From positions 40,981 through 104,980 of the forward strand of contig NZ_WINH01000013.1 of NCBI RefSeq assembly GCF_010993985.1: 64,000 nucleotides of DNA, in the 5' to 3' direction. A program made the translations under genes and the position numbers. Positions 1-8,766 of this stretch are shown piece by piece. The DNA is from Paraferrimonas sp. SM1919. GTDB taxonomy: Bacteria; Pseudomonadota; Gammaproteobacteria; Enterobacterales; Shewanellaceae. Positions within the stretch are counted from its first letter, which is position 1, and every line of letters starts with the position of its first letter. The notes below the pieces were generated by a model. It was not told the DNA's origin. It made no database searches and saw only the letters and a program-made list of their open reading frames with translations.

Positions 1-1019
1 TGGAGCAACCAAATGCTACCGCCCAAAGACAGCAAATTCTTAACGAATCGAACTCTATTGCCAAAAAATTTAATCAATTAGCGCAATCATTTGATACTGA
101 GTACACCCAAGTTACCAATGAATTAAATGCTGGGGTTAACACCGCCAACCAATTAATGGCCAACATTGCCGATCTTAACCAAAAGATCCAACAGGCCCAA
201 GGTCAAGGCCGTGAGAGTTATAATCTGCAAGATAAGCGTGATGAAGCGATTAAACAACTCAGTGACATCGTACAAGTACGTGCTACTGAAAACAATGATG
301 GCACCATCAACCTGTCATTGCCTGATGGCCAACCGTTAGTATTATCAACCACCGCAGCAAAATTGGCTGTTTATACTGACCCTGTCGACACGAGTATGAA
401 TCATTTACAACTGGAACTTGGTGGCCAACAATTCCAAATCAACCAGCCTGGGGGTAAGCTAGGCGGCACTTTGCATTACCGTGACAATCATTTAGCTGGT
501 ATGCGTGATTCAGTTAACGAATTAGCACTAACTTTTGCCAATGAAATCAACGGCATTTTAAATAATGGCTTTGATTTAAATGGCAATCCAGGCGCTTCTC
601 TATTTAGCTTTGATGCCACCAATCCTGCGGCAACTTTAAGTGTTACCGCTGGCCTTTCAGCAAATGATTTGGCCTTTAGTCAAAACGGCGCCCCAGGGGA
701 TAACTCCAATCTAAAGGATCTGATTGATCTTAAAGATCGCTCAATTTACTACAACAGCTTAGGTCAAGATGCCACTTTGCATGAGGTGTTTTCCAATATT
801 GTTGGTGACCTTGCCATTAGCACTCGTCAAGCGCAAATGGAAGTGGATGCTGGCCAAGCCATGAAAGATGACGCCATCGCTAAGCGTGATTCAGTCAGTG
901 CCGTTAATGAAGATGAAGAATTGGCCAACATTATGATTTATAGCCAAAATTACCAGGCTAATGCCAAAGTAGTCAGCACTGCCGATGAACTGTTCAACAC
1001 GTTAATTAATACTTTCTAG
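1..1019 (+). CDS. flgK: Flagellar hook-associated protein FlgK, lateral system (5' partial)
   Basis: The reading frame is open from the left edge (first full codon at base 3), giving about 338 C-terminal residues; the start lies outside the window. FlgK is the first hook-filament junction protein, exported through the flagellar type III apparatus and assembled on the hook tip. The C-terminus has the FlgK pattern: a heptad-rich helix with the residues DEELANIMIYSQNYQANAKV and a tail ending DELFNTLINTF, the terminal D0 helix that stays unfolded until assembly. The next gene is flgL, 9 bp away, which is the usual flgKL pair. Because everything downstream belongs to a second-type flagellum, I assign it to the lateral system (lfgK in Vibrio parahaemolyticus naming). 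Confidence 0.93.
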   Translation, partial: EQPNATAQRQQILNESNSIAKKFNQLAQSFDTEYTQVTNELNAGVNTANQLMANIADLNQKIQQAQGQGRESYNLQDKRDEAIKQLSDIVQVRATENNDGTINLSLPDGQPLVLSTTAAKLAVYTDPVDTSMNHLQLELGGQQFQINQPGGKLGGTLHYRDNHLAGMRDSVNELALTFANEINGILNNGFDLNGNPGASLFSFDATNPAATLSVTAGLSANDLAFSQNGAPGDNSNLKDLIDLKDRSIYYNSLGQDATLHEVFSNIVGDLAISTRQAQMEVDAGQAMKDDAIAKRDSVSAVNEDEELANIMIYSQNYQANAKVVSTADELFNTLINTF

Positions 1020-1028
1020 GGGATTATC

Positions 1029-1916
1029 ATGAGAATTTCAGATACACAAATGCAAACCATGATGCTGTCGTCCTTACACCGCAGTGGCAGCCAGTACGCT
1101 GAGTTAATGCAGCAAATGGCCACCGGTAATAAAATTAACAAGCCCTCTGATGATCCATTAGCCAGTATGAAGATCATGGGCATTGAGCGGCAACAAAGTG
1201 CTACCGCCCAGTATCAAAAAAACATTGAATCTTTACAGGCGCGTTTAAGCTCGCAAGAAACCTATACCTCAAATATGCTCAACAGCTTGCAGCGGGTCAA
1301 TGAACTGATCATTTTATCTAATAATGATGCGGTTTCCCAAGATGGTTTAGATGGTATTGCCATCGAACTTACCGAATTGCGCAAGTCGCTGATGAGCGCT
1401 GCCAACGCCCAAGATGAAAATGGTGCCTACTTGTTTTCTGGCCACCAAATTACTACCCCAGCTATCGCCGCCGATAACAGCTACCAAGGGGACAATGGCA
1501 GCCGTGATGTATTGGTGTCTAAGGGTACTTATATGCAGTCAAACGATACTGCAGCAACGATGTTCTACGCTAATGGTACCAATTTATTTCAAGCCATTGA
1601 TGACGCTATCGCGGCCTTAAAAGACCCTACTGTTGACCATGCTGCTGAAATTGCTGTCCTTAATGATGCCTGGCTAGCTAGCTTTAGCAGCATTAACACC
1701 ATTCAAACAGAAATGGGTGGTCGTCAAAAAACCCTAGAGCAGTTTTTAGGCTCCCATGCCGAGGTTGAGCTGTTTCAAGATACTCTATTAGGTAAGATTG
1801 AATCCCTTGATTACGCCGAAGCCACCATGGAAGTTAACCAGATATCGACGGCGTTGCAAGCGACCATGGCCAGCTATTCACAAGTGAATCAGCTGTCGTT
1901 GGTTGATTACTTTTAA
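1029..1916 (+). CDS. flgL: Flagellar hook-associated protein FlgL (HAP3), lateral
   Basis: 295 residues. This is the second junction protein between hook and filament. The N-terminus MRISDTQMQTMMLSSL followed by the motif GNKINKPSDDP is the flagellin/FlgL D0-D1 signature, and the C-terminus (YSQVNQLSLVDYF) is the matching terminal helix. An ATG preceded by GGGGAT fits the spacing from flgK, so the two are probably co-transcribed. The length is close to the usual FlgL size of about 300 residues. Confidence 0.93.
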   Translation: MRISDTQMQTMMLSSLHRSGSQYAELMQQMATGNKINKPSDDPLASMKIMGIERQQSATAQYQKNIESLQARLSSQETYTSNMLNSLQRVNELIILSNNDAVSQDGLDGIAIELTELRKSLMSAANAQDENGAYLFSGHQITTPAIAADNSYQGDNGSRDVLVSKGTYMQSNDTAATMFYANGTNLFQAIDDAIAALKDPTVDHAAEIAVLNDAWLASFSSINTIQTEMGGRQKTLEQFLGSHAEVELFQDTLLGKIESLDYAEATMEVNQISTALQATMASYSQVNQLSLVDYF

Positions 1917-1926
1917 GGTGAATTAA

Positions 1927-2967
1927 GTGCAGCAAATTCAGAATGTTACTAGTCATAACAATCACTATTTAGGAAAAACCCAGTTACTGCCCAACGCCAA
2001 GGCGCCGGCAGTAACCGCTAGTGATAGCAACACAGTAACAACAACCAGCAAAGGGGTCAGCCTAAGCCAACGACTGGCAAGGCAACCGCAGTGGGAACAG
2101 CTTAATGGTCAGCATATGCAGTTGGCCACCGCCGAAGCCAGTGCGAAAACCTTGCAAGCGTTCCGTAAAAAAAGCTATGAACTGATGAGTGACCTGTCCT
2201 TTTATAACAAGGGCGGCAACCTTGATAAGGCTGAGCTACAAAGGCAAAAAAAGCAGCTGATTGATTTTGTTAAAAATGCCCGCTTTGATGGTGAAAACCT
2301 GTTAACCAATCAGTTAGAAGTACGGGTGTTAAACAAGCAAATTAATGATAAACGTACTTTTAGTTTAAATAACGTCGATTTAATCAGCCCACAACCACGC
2401 ACTGAGCAGTTAAATTTTGTATTAGGGGGCGATAACCCGGTCCAGGTCCCCATCACTCTGGAGGCCAATCTGCCAGCCAAGGCGGCAGCCCATAAATTGA
2501 ATATGGCCCTTGCTCCCCATGGCATTCGCGTTGCCATAGATGCCCAAGGGCAAATGTTGCTGCAAGCCGAAGAATCGCGCTTTTATGATCTAAAGGATCA
2601 AATTTATATAAAAGGTCAAGGCCTAAGGTTACCCGCAGGCAACCCCATTGCCCTAAAGGTCACTGAACATATTCACCCCAAGGATCTGAGTCGATTAAGT
2701 TTTGACAATCGAACTGAGGTTAATGCCAGTATGCAGCTGCTGCAAAAGGCCAGCCAACAGGCGGTGCAGCAAATGGGGCAACTACAATCCTTTTCTAAAC
2801 AGGTGATCCAGGCTTTGCCAGTCAGCCCGACCCTTAATGATGAGCAATTAGCCATGACCCAGGGGCGCGTCCATTTAACCCTGAATGATGGCTTACTCGG
2901 TGCCCTAGCAGGGTATCAAACCCAAGCCAATGTCAGCCGCAACCACACCGTTGCCCTCCTAAAATAA
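1927..2967 (+). CDS. Flagellin-like / hook-IN-motif protein between flgL and flagellin (LafW candidate)
   Basis: 346 residues, GTG start 10 bp after flgL with AAGGTGA upstream. I do not recognise it as a standard flagellar protein. Visible features: a helical N-terminal third ending in FDGENLLTNQ, which resembles the flagellin 'F-G-x-x-LL' turn; a middle stretch (about residues 165-220) with the pattern AAAHKLNMAL then GIRVAIDAQGQMLLQ, which looks like a flagellin hook-IN motif; and a C-terminal helix ending YQTQANVSRNHTVALLK like a flagellin D0 end. Vibrio parahaemolyticus has a putative hook-associated gene, lafW, in its lateral system, and this may be its counterpart. Position and architecture suggest a minor exported junction or filament protein; that is inference. 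Confidence 0.6.
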   Translation: MQQIQNVTSHNNHYLGKTQLLPNAKAPAVTASDSNTVTTTSKGVSLSQRLARQPQWEQLNGQHMQLATAEASAKTLQAFRKKSYELMSDLSFYNKGGNLDKAELQRQKKQLIDFVKNARFDGENLLTNQLEVRVLNKQINDKRTFSLNNVDLISPQPRTEQLNFVLGGDNPVQVPITLEANLPAKAAAHKLNMALAPHGIRVAIDAQGQMLLQAEESRFYDLKDQIYIKGQGLRLPAGNPIALKVTEHIHPKDLSRLSFDNRTEVNASMQLLQKASQQAVQQMGQLQSFSKQVIQALPVSPTLNDEQLAMTQGRVHLTLNDGLLGALAGYQTQANVSRNHTVALLK

Positions 2968-3292
2968 TCGACTAGGGCCCAGCAGCTGGGCGCTATACTT
3001 TGGCCATCTGGGCTGAATGGGTTAATCAGCATGGCGGCGCGTTTCTGTGCCGCATCAATCAGACAACAATGCAACGGCATAACTTTAGTAAGCGCTTACT
3101 GCTTTGATACCCTTTACCTTGTCACTATTCGCCATTTTTTTGACGTTAAAATAAGCAACTAAAATAAAAACCCATTTTTTTTCATTTTTTACTTAACGAT
3201 CGATAAAGCCATGTCGCCTATCTAATTTTGCCAGGGGTGATAACCATTTTACGGGAATTCCCCTTCCATTATTTTTTACAAGGAGACGGAAA
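2968..3292 (+). promoter_or_regulatory. Leader region of lateral flagellin lafA
   Basis: 325 bp without a gene. It holds a short hairpin just after the preceding stop (stem 2977-2982 with 2986-2991, no T-run), a perfect 14-bp palindrome at 3087-3100, AT-rich tracts at 3136-3190 and a strong ribosome binding site (AAGGAGAC) just before the lafA ATG. I looked for a sigma-28 site (TAAA-N15-GCCGATAA) and found only poor partial matches (for example GCCTATCT at 3216), so the promoter itself is not located. Confidence 0.5.
3087..3100. promoter_or_regulatory. Perfect 14-bp palindrome with LacI-family operator look
   Basis: AGTAAGCGCTTACT reads identically on both strands. The central AAGCGCTT is typical of LacI/GalR-family operators. 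It lies about 190 bp upstream of the lafA start. No LacI-family regulator gene is in this window, so the binding protein is unknown. Confidence 0.35.
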
Positions 3293-4135
3293 ATGGCACT
3301 ATCAGTTCACACTAACTATTCTGCACTAGTTGCACAAAATGCTTTAAACCAAAACCAAAACTCGCTAAACACAGCGATGGAGCGTTTAGGTACGGGTCTA
3401 CGCATTAACTCGGCAGCTGACGATGCTGCTGGTCTATCTATTGCTAACAAGCTAGAAGCACAAACTCGCGGTATGACTGTGGCGATGCGTAACTCTCAAG
3501 ATGCGATTTCTATGCTACAAACCGCCGATGGCGCCCTAGACGAGCTATCAAACATTGCTTACCGCATGAAAGACCTAGCTACCCAAGCTGCGAACGATTC
3601 AAACGGCCTTTCTGAGCGTGTTTCTTTAGATGCAGAATACCAAGAGCTAAAAGCAGAAGCTGAGCGTATTATGGAATTCACTAGCTATGGTGCAGGTGAC
3701 CTTCTGTTTCGTAATGGCCGCCTAGAGAACCCTATGGAATTCCAAATCGGTGCCAGCTCAGATGAATTCATCGAGGTGGATATGTCAGGTGAATTAACTA
3801 ACATTGATTTTGCTGGTACCCTCGGAACTATTACTGGTGATACAGCTGCTAATTCAGGTGCAAGAGCCGAAATTGATGCTGTTACCCTTTTATTTGACAA
3901 CATCAACACCCTACGCGGTAAAACTGGTGCAACCATCAACCGTCTAGAGCACACTATCTCTAACTTAGGTAACATTGTTGAGAACACTTCTGCTGCTAAA
4001 GGCCGTATCATGGATGCTGACTTCGCGGTTGAGTCTTCAAACATGTCTAAGCAACAAATCCTAATGCAAGCGGGTACTTCTGTACTAGCGCAAGCTAAGC
4101 AAATGACTGGCCTAGTGACTTCACTACTTCGTTAA
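3293..4135 (+). CDS. lafA: Lateral flagellin LafA
   Basis: 280 residues, filament subunit of the lateral flagellum. N-terminal D0/D1 signature with NSAADDAAGLSIANKLEAQ, and a C-terminal helix with DADFAVESSNMSKQQILMQAG and the end MTGLVTSLLR. The variable central region is short (about residues 140-190), typical of compact lateral flagellins. Ribosome binding site AAGGAGAC is very strong, a terminator follows directly, and leucine is often CTA unlike flanking structural genes, all consistent with very high expression. There is only one flagellin gene here, whereas some lateral systems carry two. Confidence 0.96.
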   Translation: MALSVHTNYSALVAQNALNQNQNSLNTAMERLGTGLRINSAADDAAGLSIANKLEAQTRGMTVAMRNSQDAISMLQTADGALDELSNIAYRMKDLATQAANDSNGLSERVSLDAEYQELKAEAERIMEFTSYGAGDLLFRNGRLENPMEFQIGASSDEFIEVDMSGELTNIDFAGTLGTITGDTAANSGARAEIDAVTLLFDNINTLRGKTGATINRLEHTISNLGNIVENTSAAKGRIMDADFAVESSNMSKQQILMQAGTSVLAQAKQMTGLVTSLLR

Positions 4136-4492
4136 TTTTAGCTTAAGCTGATTTAAGGCGCCCTTGGGCGCCTTTTTTATTGCCAAAGCCAATAACTTTT
4201 ACACCATTTTAACCATTGGATTGATTATCCCCCCCCACTGACAGCCCCCTTGCTGCGCCAGCTTTGGTTCGTTCCATTAAAAGTTTATTCACTCGCCGTT
4301 TAGGTCGCCTGTATTAGGTAAGTGATTGCTCAGCCACGCTTGGTTATGCGGAAATATGGGTTCCTAACACTACCTTGTGTTTTCCTGCTTCGAGCCGCCT
4401 CAGCATCACAACCCTTTAGTTACAAGCCTTTAGCCAGTTTTAATATTGGCATAATAAATGCTTTAGTAAGACACTAACCATAAGGAAAGAAT
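4136..4492 (+). promoter_or_regulatory. lafA-fliD intergenic region with possible sigma-28 promoter and C8 tract
   Basis: 357 bp without a gene. After the lafA terminator there is a run of eight C at 4229-4236. At 4277-4302 a TTAA, a 14-bp spacer and GCCGTTTA resemble a flagellar sigma-28 promoter (consensus TAAA-N15-GCCGATAA), one base short in spacing. It would drive fliD onward if real, but lies about 190 bp upstream of the ATG. Confidence 0.35.
4155..4180 (+). terminator. Rho-independent terminator of lafA
   Basis: Stem 4155-4163 paired with 4166-4174 (AAGGCGCCC / GGGCGCCTT, 2-nt loop) followed by a T-run. It isolates lafA from fliD. Confidence 0.9.
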
Positions 4493-5836
4493 ATGTTTGT
4501 CAGTAGCGCTGCCGATATGGCCTACCAATTTGTCATGGTAGAAAGAGCCCCTAAAGATAACCTGTTTCAGATGCAACAGGCCAGATTGAATGCCCAGATT
4601 GATGCCCTAAATGAGCTTAAAACTAAAATGAGTTCATTTCAGTCTGCCATGGATGAATTGGCTAAAACCGGCTCTTTCCAAGGCACGGCGCCAACGCTTT
4701 CAAGTGAAGATTATTTTACCGCCAGCTCAGATGCGAATGCGGTCAGTGCCAGTTATGATTTATACGTTAAGCAGTTGGCCTCAGCCCACCAGGTGTCGCT
4801 GCAATTTGGCAGTGAAGACGCCATCATGGCCACCCAGGGGGATTTAACCTTAAGTTTAGGCAGTGATAGTTTCACCATCGATATGGCAAGCTTGCCAGCA
4901 GGGGCCAAACTGACTGACTTAAGGGATGCCATCAATGCCGCTGGCGATAACCCCGGAATTTCGGCATCACTGATTAAAAGTGGAGATAAAACCCACTTAA
5001 TGCTGACCAGTAATGAAACCGGTGCGGCTAATCAGATTGATATTAATTTTGCCAACTATGACGCTGGCGAGACCGAGGCCAATTTATTGGTGGGTAAAAT
5101 TAATGACCGTACTGAACGTGCTGCCGCCCAAGACGCCATTATTGAAGTCGGTAGCACGAACCCACTGGTATTGACCTCCAGCTCTAATACCGTCACTGAC
5201 GCTATTCCAGGGGTAACCTTAGAGTTGACTAAGGCCCATACCCAAGATGCCCTCGGTGGCTACATTGATGGCCCTATCAAGCTTGATATCAATCAAGATG
5301 ATGAAGGCATTAAAGGCCAACTACAAAGCTTTGTTGATTCCTATAACGAGCTCTATAACGCCCTTAAAGAAGCCACCAGTAGTGGTGACGGTGAAGGCAG
5401 TTTTGGCGCCCTCTCAGCCGATGGTTCAATGCGTTCGGTGATCTCCCAGTTACGCACCATATTAAACGGTCAATCGGCCGATGGTTTATCCCTAAGCTTA
5501 ATCGGCATAACCACTAGCCGCGATGGCAGCTTAAGCATAGACAGCGCCAAACTTGATGATGCCATTGCTAACAACAGTGCCGGTATTGAGAATTTATTCA
5601 ATGAAACCAATGGCCTTATCGAACGTTTAGATGTGTCTATCGACAGTCAAATTGGTGTTGATGGCTCAATTAAGACCCGTACCAATTCATTGCAAAATCG
5701 TTTAGGCGATATCGATATCAAGATTGAAAACCATAATATGCGCATGGATCGCATCTATCAGCGCTATTTGGCTCAATTTACCCAAATGGAGGCCATCCAA
5801 CAACAGATGAACTCCACCATGAGCCTATTTTACTAA
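4493..5836 (+). CDS. fliD: Flagellar filament cap protein FliD (LafB)
   Basis: 447 residues. FliD forms the pentameric cap under which flagellin subunits fold at the filament tip. The N-terminal helix is followed by an FliD_N-type region that includes YDLYVKQLASAHQVSLQF (about residues 86-103). A hook-IN-like stretch (INAAGDNPGISASLIKSGDKTHLMLTS) follows, then a C-terminal coiled-coil region (LQNRLGDIDIKIENHNMRMDRIYQRYLAQFTQMEAIQQQMN) ending SLFY. ATG preceded by AAGGAAAGAAT. It heads the block fliD-S-T-K-L-lafS-motAB. Confidence 0.94.
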   Translation: MFVSSAADMAYQFVMVERAPKDNLFQMQQARLNAQIDALNELKTKMSSFQSAMDELAKTGSFQGTAPTLSSEDYFTASSDANAVSASYDLYVKQLASAHQVSLQFGSEDAIMATQGDLTLSLGSDSFTIDMASLPAGAKLTDLRDAINAAGDNPGISASLIKSGDKTHLMLTSNETGAANQIDINFANYDAGETEANLLVGKINDRTERAAAQDAIIEVGSTNPLVLTSSSNTVTDAIPGVTLELTKAHTQDALGGYIDGPIKLDINQDDEGIKGQLQSFVDSYNELYNALKEATSSGDGEGSFGALSADGSMRSVISQLRTILNGQSADGLSLSLIGITTSRDGSLSIDSAKLDDAIANNSAGIENLFNETNGLIERLDVSIDSQIGVDGSIKTRTNSLQNRLGDIDIKIENHNMRMDRIYQRYLAQFTQMEAIQQQMNSTMSLFY

Positions 5837-5848
5837 TAAGAGGATTTT

Positions 5849-6235
5849 ATGCTTACTCACAATAATCCATATTCCAATTACCAGCACACCGGCCTTGAGG
5901 CCCGTGCTGCTGCCGCAAGTCCTCAGGAATTGGTGGTGATGTTAATTGACGGTTTACTCGATGAAATCGACCGTGTTGAAGGTCATATCAATGCCGGCAA
6001 CCACGAAAAAAAATCGCTATCGGTAAATAAGTGCATGGAAATTATTCAGGGACTTGATACTTCTTTGGATATGCAAGGGGGCGGCGACCTTGCGCAAAAC
6101 TTGCACCAGCTTTATCAGTACTGCTCCCGCAGTTTATTTGATGCCAGCTTAAAAAATGACATTGAGGTGTTAACACCGGTCAGGCAGGTGATGCACAACC
6201 TTAAACAAGGCTGGCAAGGTGCAACTAATGGCTGA
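5849..6235 (+). CDS. fliS: Flagellin export chaperone FliS (LafC)
   Basis: 128 residues, four-helix cytoplasmic chaperone that holds flagellin until export. The N-terminus NPYSNYQHTGLEARAAAASPQELVVMLIDGLLDEI is the FliS signature. It lies 12 bp after fliD and overlaps the next gene, so it is translated within the fliD operon. Confidence 0.93.
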   Translation: MLTHNNPYSNYQHTGLEARAAAASPQELVVMLIDGLLDEIDRVEGHINAGNHEKKSLSVNKCMEIIQGLDTSLDMQGGGDLAQNLHQLYQYCSRSLFDASLKNDIEVLTPVRQVMHNLKQGWQGATNG

Positions 6236-6542
6236 TAGCGGTTTAACCAAGACACTGCAGCAACTGGGCTTTTTAATGCAAAAAGCCCTAGCAGAAAAAG
6301 ATTGGCTGGCCATTAAAGGGCTTGACCAACAGCTTGCCGTGACTTTACAAAACCTTTCAGCGGAGCAGCAAGCTGCCAGTGACGTTAAGCCGTTGCTTAA
6401 TAAGATAAAAAAATTACATCAAACCATATTGGCGACCTTACAAGCTGAACAAAGCAAATTAGGTCAACAATTAAAGGCACATAAGAACAACCAAAACCGG
6501 GTTAATGCCTACAATCAGGTACAGACCCATGCCAGGAATTAA
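6228..6542 (+). CDS. FliT-like flagellar chaperone (LafD)
   Basis: 104 residues from the ATG at 6228, which has AAGGT 7 bp upstream and overlaps the fliS stop by 8 bp; a GTG at 6219 is an alternative. The protein is small, highly helical and polar (QQLGFLMQKALAEKDW, then Q/K-rich helices), with no signal peptide or membrane segment. Size, composition and its place directly after fliS match FliT-type export chaperones for FliD. Sequence conservation in FliT is weak, so the call leans on position. Confidence 0.7.
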   Translation: MADSGLTKTLQQLGFLMQKALAEKDWLAIKGLDQQLAVTLQNLSAEQQAASDVKPLLNKIKKLHQTILATLQAEQSKLGQQLKAHKNNQNRVNAYNQVQTHARN

Positions 6543-6543
6543 T

Positions 6544-7500
6544 ATGCAGGGCTTTTTAAATATCGCTAACCCAACAGCTATTGGCTCTCACGGTGCCAAG
6601 CTGTTCACTGCTGGCCAACCACTTTTTGGCCACCCTTTTAGTGGCGAAGGTATGTTTATGGCTGCGTTACCCAGTGATGTCAATGCAGATAGCAACCAAC
6701 AGCTGCCAATTGACGATCTTGTGCAATTGCTTGAACAACAACTGCCGGAGCCCTTAAATCAACAAATTAGCCAGTGGCTAGGCAATTTACCCGTTGTCGA
6801 GCAACATCAGTTGCAACCTAAATTACAGCAATGGCTGGCGGCTTTCAAACAACAGCCCAGTGACCAACAGCAACACATCGTGCAGCAACTACAACAGTTG
6901 TTACCAGGCAAAGCAGAATCCAATCAACTTAAGCCTGAGGCCGTGACTCAGTTAAAAACCTTAGTCACCCAAGCGACAAACTTGGATGCCAGCAGTAATA
7001 AAACGGAAGCATTATTGCAACAGCTTAATCAACAGCAAACTCTTGCAGCTAATGAAGCCAAACACCAATGGGCGCAGATCAAAGTCGATAAGTCCATGGC
7101 AGCTTGGTCACAACAGTTATTAGCGCCGGTTTCACAGCGATTACAGTTTCAAGCCAGTCAGGGCATTCAACATGCTTCAATGCGCTTAGACCCGCCAGAA
7201 ATGGGTAAAATTGAACTCACCCTAAAGATGGATGGGGACAAGCTCAATGTACAAGTAAACGCTAGTAATCCTGCTGTGCGTGATGCCCTAGCCGCTGGCC
7301 TAGATAGGCTTAAACAAGATTTGTCTACCCAGACATTTAATCAAGTCAGCGTTGATGTCTCTGGTGACAGCAACCCACACCAGCATCAACAACAATTACA
7401 GCAATCCGATGCTATTTCAGCTAACCCTGGATTGATTGCTAATGAGTCCAAAGAATCGACCCAAGAGCAACGTTCTGCCATGGTTAACACGCTAGTTTAA
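6544..7500 (+). CDS. fliK: Flagellar hook-length control protein FliK (LafE)
   Basis: 318 residues from the ATG at 6544 (AGGA 6 bp upstream, 1 bp after the previous stop); a longer reading from 6505 would overlap the fliT-like gene. FliK is an exported molecular ruler that switches export specificity through FlhB. The N-terminal two thirds are glutamine-rich and low in complexity. The C-terminal domain (about residues 200-290) carries the FliK_C pattern ASMRLDPPEMGKIELTLKMDGDKLNVQ followed by ASNPAVRDALAAGLDRLKQDL. It is shorter than polar FliK proteins. Confidence 0.9.
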   Translation: MQGFLNIANPTAIGSHGAKLFTAGQPLFGHPFSGEGMFMAALPSDVNADSNQQLPIDDLVQLLEQQLPEPLNQQISQWLGNLPVVEQHQLQPKLQQWLAAFKQQPSDQQQHIVQQLQQLLPGKAESNQLKPEAVTQLKTLVTQATNLDASSNKTEALLQQLNQQQTLAANEAKHQWAQIKVDKSMAAWSQQLLAPVSQRLQFQASQGIQHASMRLDPPEMGKIELTLKMDGDKLNVQVNASNPAVRDALAAGLDRLKQDLSTQTFNQVSVDVSGDSNPHQHQQQLQQSDAISANPGLIANESKESTQEQRSAMVNTLV

Positions 7501-7520
7501 TAAGGAAATTTGAGGTACCT

Positions 7521-7961
7521 ATGAAAAATTCTACTTTTAAAAATGTCTTCACTGTACTTGCCAGTATTGTTATTACCTTAGGCGCAGTATTTTTTTACCT
7601 AGATTCACAAAAGTCTCAACTTGGTGAAAATGTAATGGGGGATGACAGAACCCATTATTTCCCACTTGAGAAAATCGTGGTTAGCGTCGAAGGCGAAAAA
7701 CAAATTCACTACCTAATGGTAGAAATGTCAATTCAAACCAAAGATCCTCGTCAGATCACTATTATGGAGCAAAACAAGCCCATCATTCGCAACGAACTAT
7801 TAAAGCTCTTTGGTTCTAAAGACTACAACACCGTCAAACAGATGGACAATATCGAGCAACTGCAACAAGAAGTGGTCCAAAGACTAAGACAAAGCCTTGA
7901 AAAGAATGGCTTTCCTTTTGCTATTGATAATGTCCTATTTACCCAATTAGTACTGCAATAA
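7521..7961 (+). CDS. fliL: Flagellar basal-body protein FliL (LafF)
   Basis: 146 residues. One N-terminal membrane segment (about residues 9-28, NVFTVLASIVITLGAVFFYL), then a periplasmic FliL domain with YFPLEKIVVSVEGEKQIHYLMVEMSIQT. FliL surrounds the stator and supports torque at high load. ATG preceded by GAGGTACCT. It lies between fliK and the sigma factor, as in other lateral clusters. Confidence 0.92.
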   Translation: MKNSTFKNVFTVLASIVITLGAVFFYLDSQKSQLGENVMGDDRTHYFPLEKIVVSVEGEKQIHYLMVEMSIQTKDPRQITIMEQNKPIIRNELLKLFGSKDYNTVKQMDNIEQLQQEVVQRLRQSLEKNGFPFAIDNVLFTQLVLQ

Positions 7962-7979
7962 TCCTTTAGGAGGCGCTCT

Positions 7980-8750
7980 ATGTTGGCAACTAATCATAAT
8001 AACCAGCCAAAAAACAAAAGCCTAAGCAGTTCTCCATTTGGCGGCTATGAAGAGCAGAAGCTTCATCCTGCTAACCAAGAAGATATGATCAATAATGAGC
8101 AATACTGGCTCAGCCGTTACTTACCGTTAGTGAAACGAACGGTCAATATGATGCAATCTCACTGTGGCCCTACCCTCGAAAAAGAGGATATGGAACAGCT
8201 TGGTTTGATGGCTTTATTAGAGTCCATCAGGCGCTATCCGGGTAAACATGATCCTGGCTTTGGCAGTTATGCCAAGCAAAGAGTTCGGGGTGCCATTTTA
8301 GATGAGCTTAGGCGTCAAGATTGGCGCCCACGACAATTGCGCCAACAATCCCATGAACTCAATGACACCATTAGGCAATTGTCAAAAGAGTTAGGCCGCC
8401 CGCCTAAAGATCAAGAAGTCGCCGCCGCTTTAAATTTATCAGAGGATGACTTTCGAGAACGTCTCTACGCCAGTCAAGCGGCAAACTTGCAAAGCTTAGA
8501 AACTCTGCTCGATGATGGTCTGCAACTGGATGGTCAAGACCAAGCCTTACAAAGGGAAATTCAAAAGCGTTCATTGGAACAAGCCCTTAAAACCTTAACC
8601 AAACGTCAGCAAGTGCTGCTGCATTTGTATTATCAGCAAGAGCTGAGTTTGAAAGAAATCGCTCTGGTTTTCCAAGTTACAGAATCCAGAGTATGCCAAT
8701 TACATAAACAAGCCGTCAGTGCATTACAAGCAAGCTTAATTAACGGATAA
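7980..8750 (+). CDS. lafS: Lateral flagellar sigma-28 factor LafS (FliA family)
   Basis: 256 residues. Sigma factor of the FliA/WhiG group for late flagellar promoters. Region 2 at about residues 45-115 (YLPLVKRTVNMM, GLMALLESIRRY, FGSYAKQRVRGAILDELRRQDWRPR), region 3 at about 125-185 and region 4 at about 195-250 with the helix-turn-helix YYQQELSLKEIALVFQVTESRVCQLHKQA. An extension of about 40 residues precedes region 2 and looks disordered. The ribosome binding site AGGAGG is strong. By analogy with LafS it would drive lafA and motor genes; an anti-sigma FlgM is not in the window. Confidence 0.93.
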   Translation: MLATNHNNQPKNKSLSSSPFGGYEEQKLHPANQEDMINNEQYWLSRYLPLVKRTVNMMQSHCGPTLEKEDMEQLGLMALLESIRRYPGKHDPGFGSYAKQRVRGAILDELRRQDWRPRQLRQQSHELNDTIRQLSKELGRPPKDQEVAAALNLSEDDFRERLYASQAANLQSLETLLDDGLQLDGQDQALQREIQKRSLEQALKTLTKRQQVLLHLYYQQELSLKEIALVFQVTESRVCQLHKQAVSALQASLING

Positions 8751-8766
8751 TTTTCAGGGTAGTAGT

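Noticed and set aside
3197..3223. Possible sigma-28 promoter of lafA around GCCTATCT
   Set aside because: The -10-like element matches only in part and nothing like TAAA lies 15 bp upstream.
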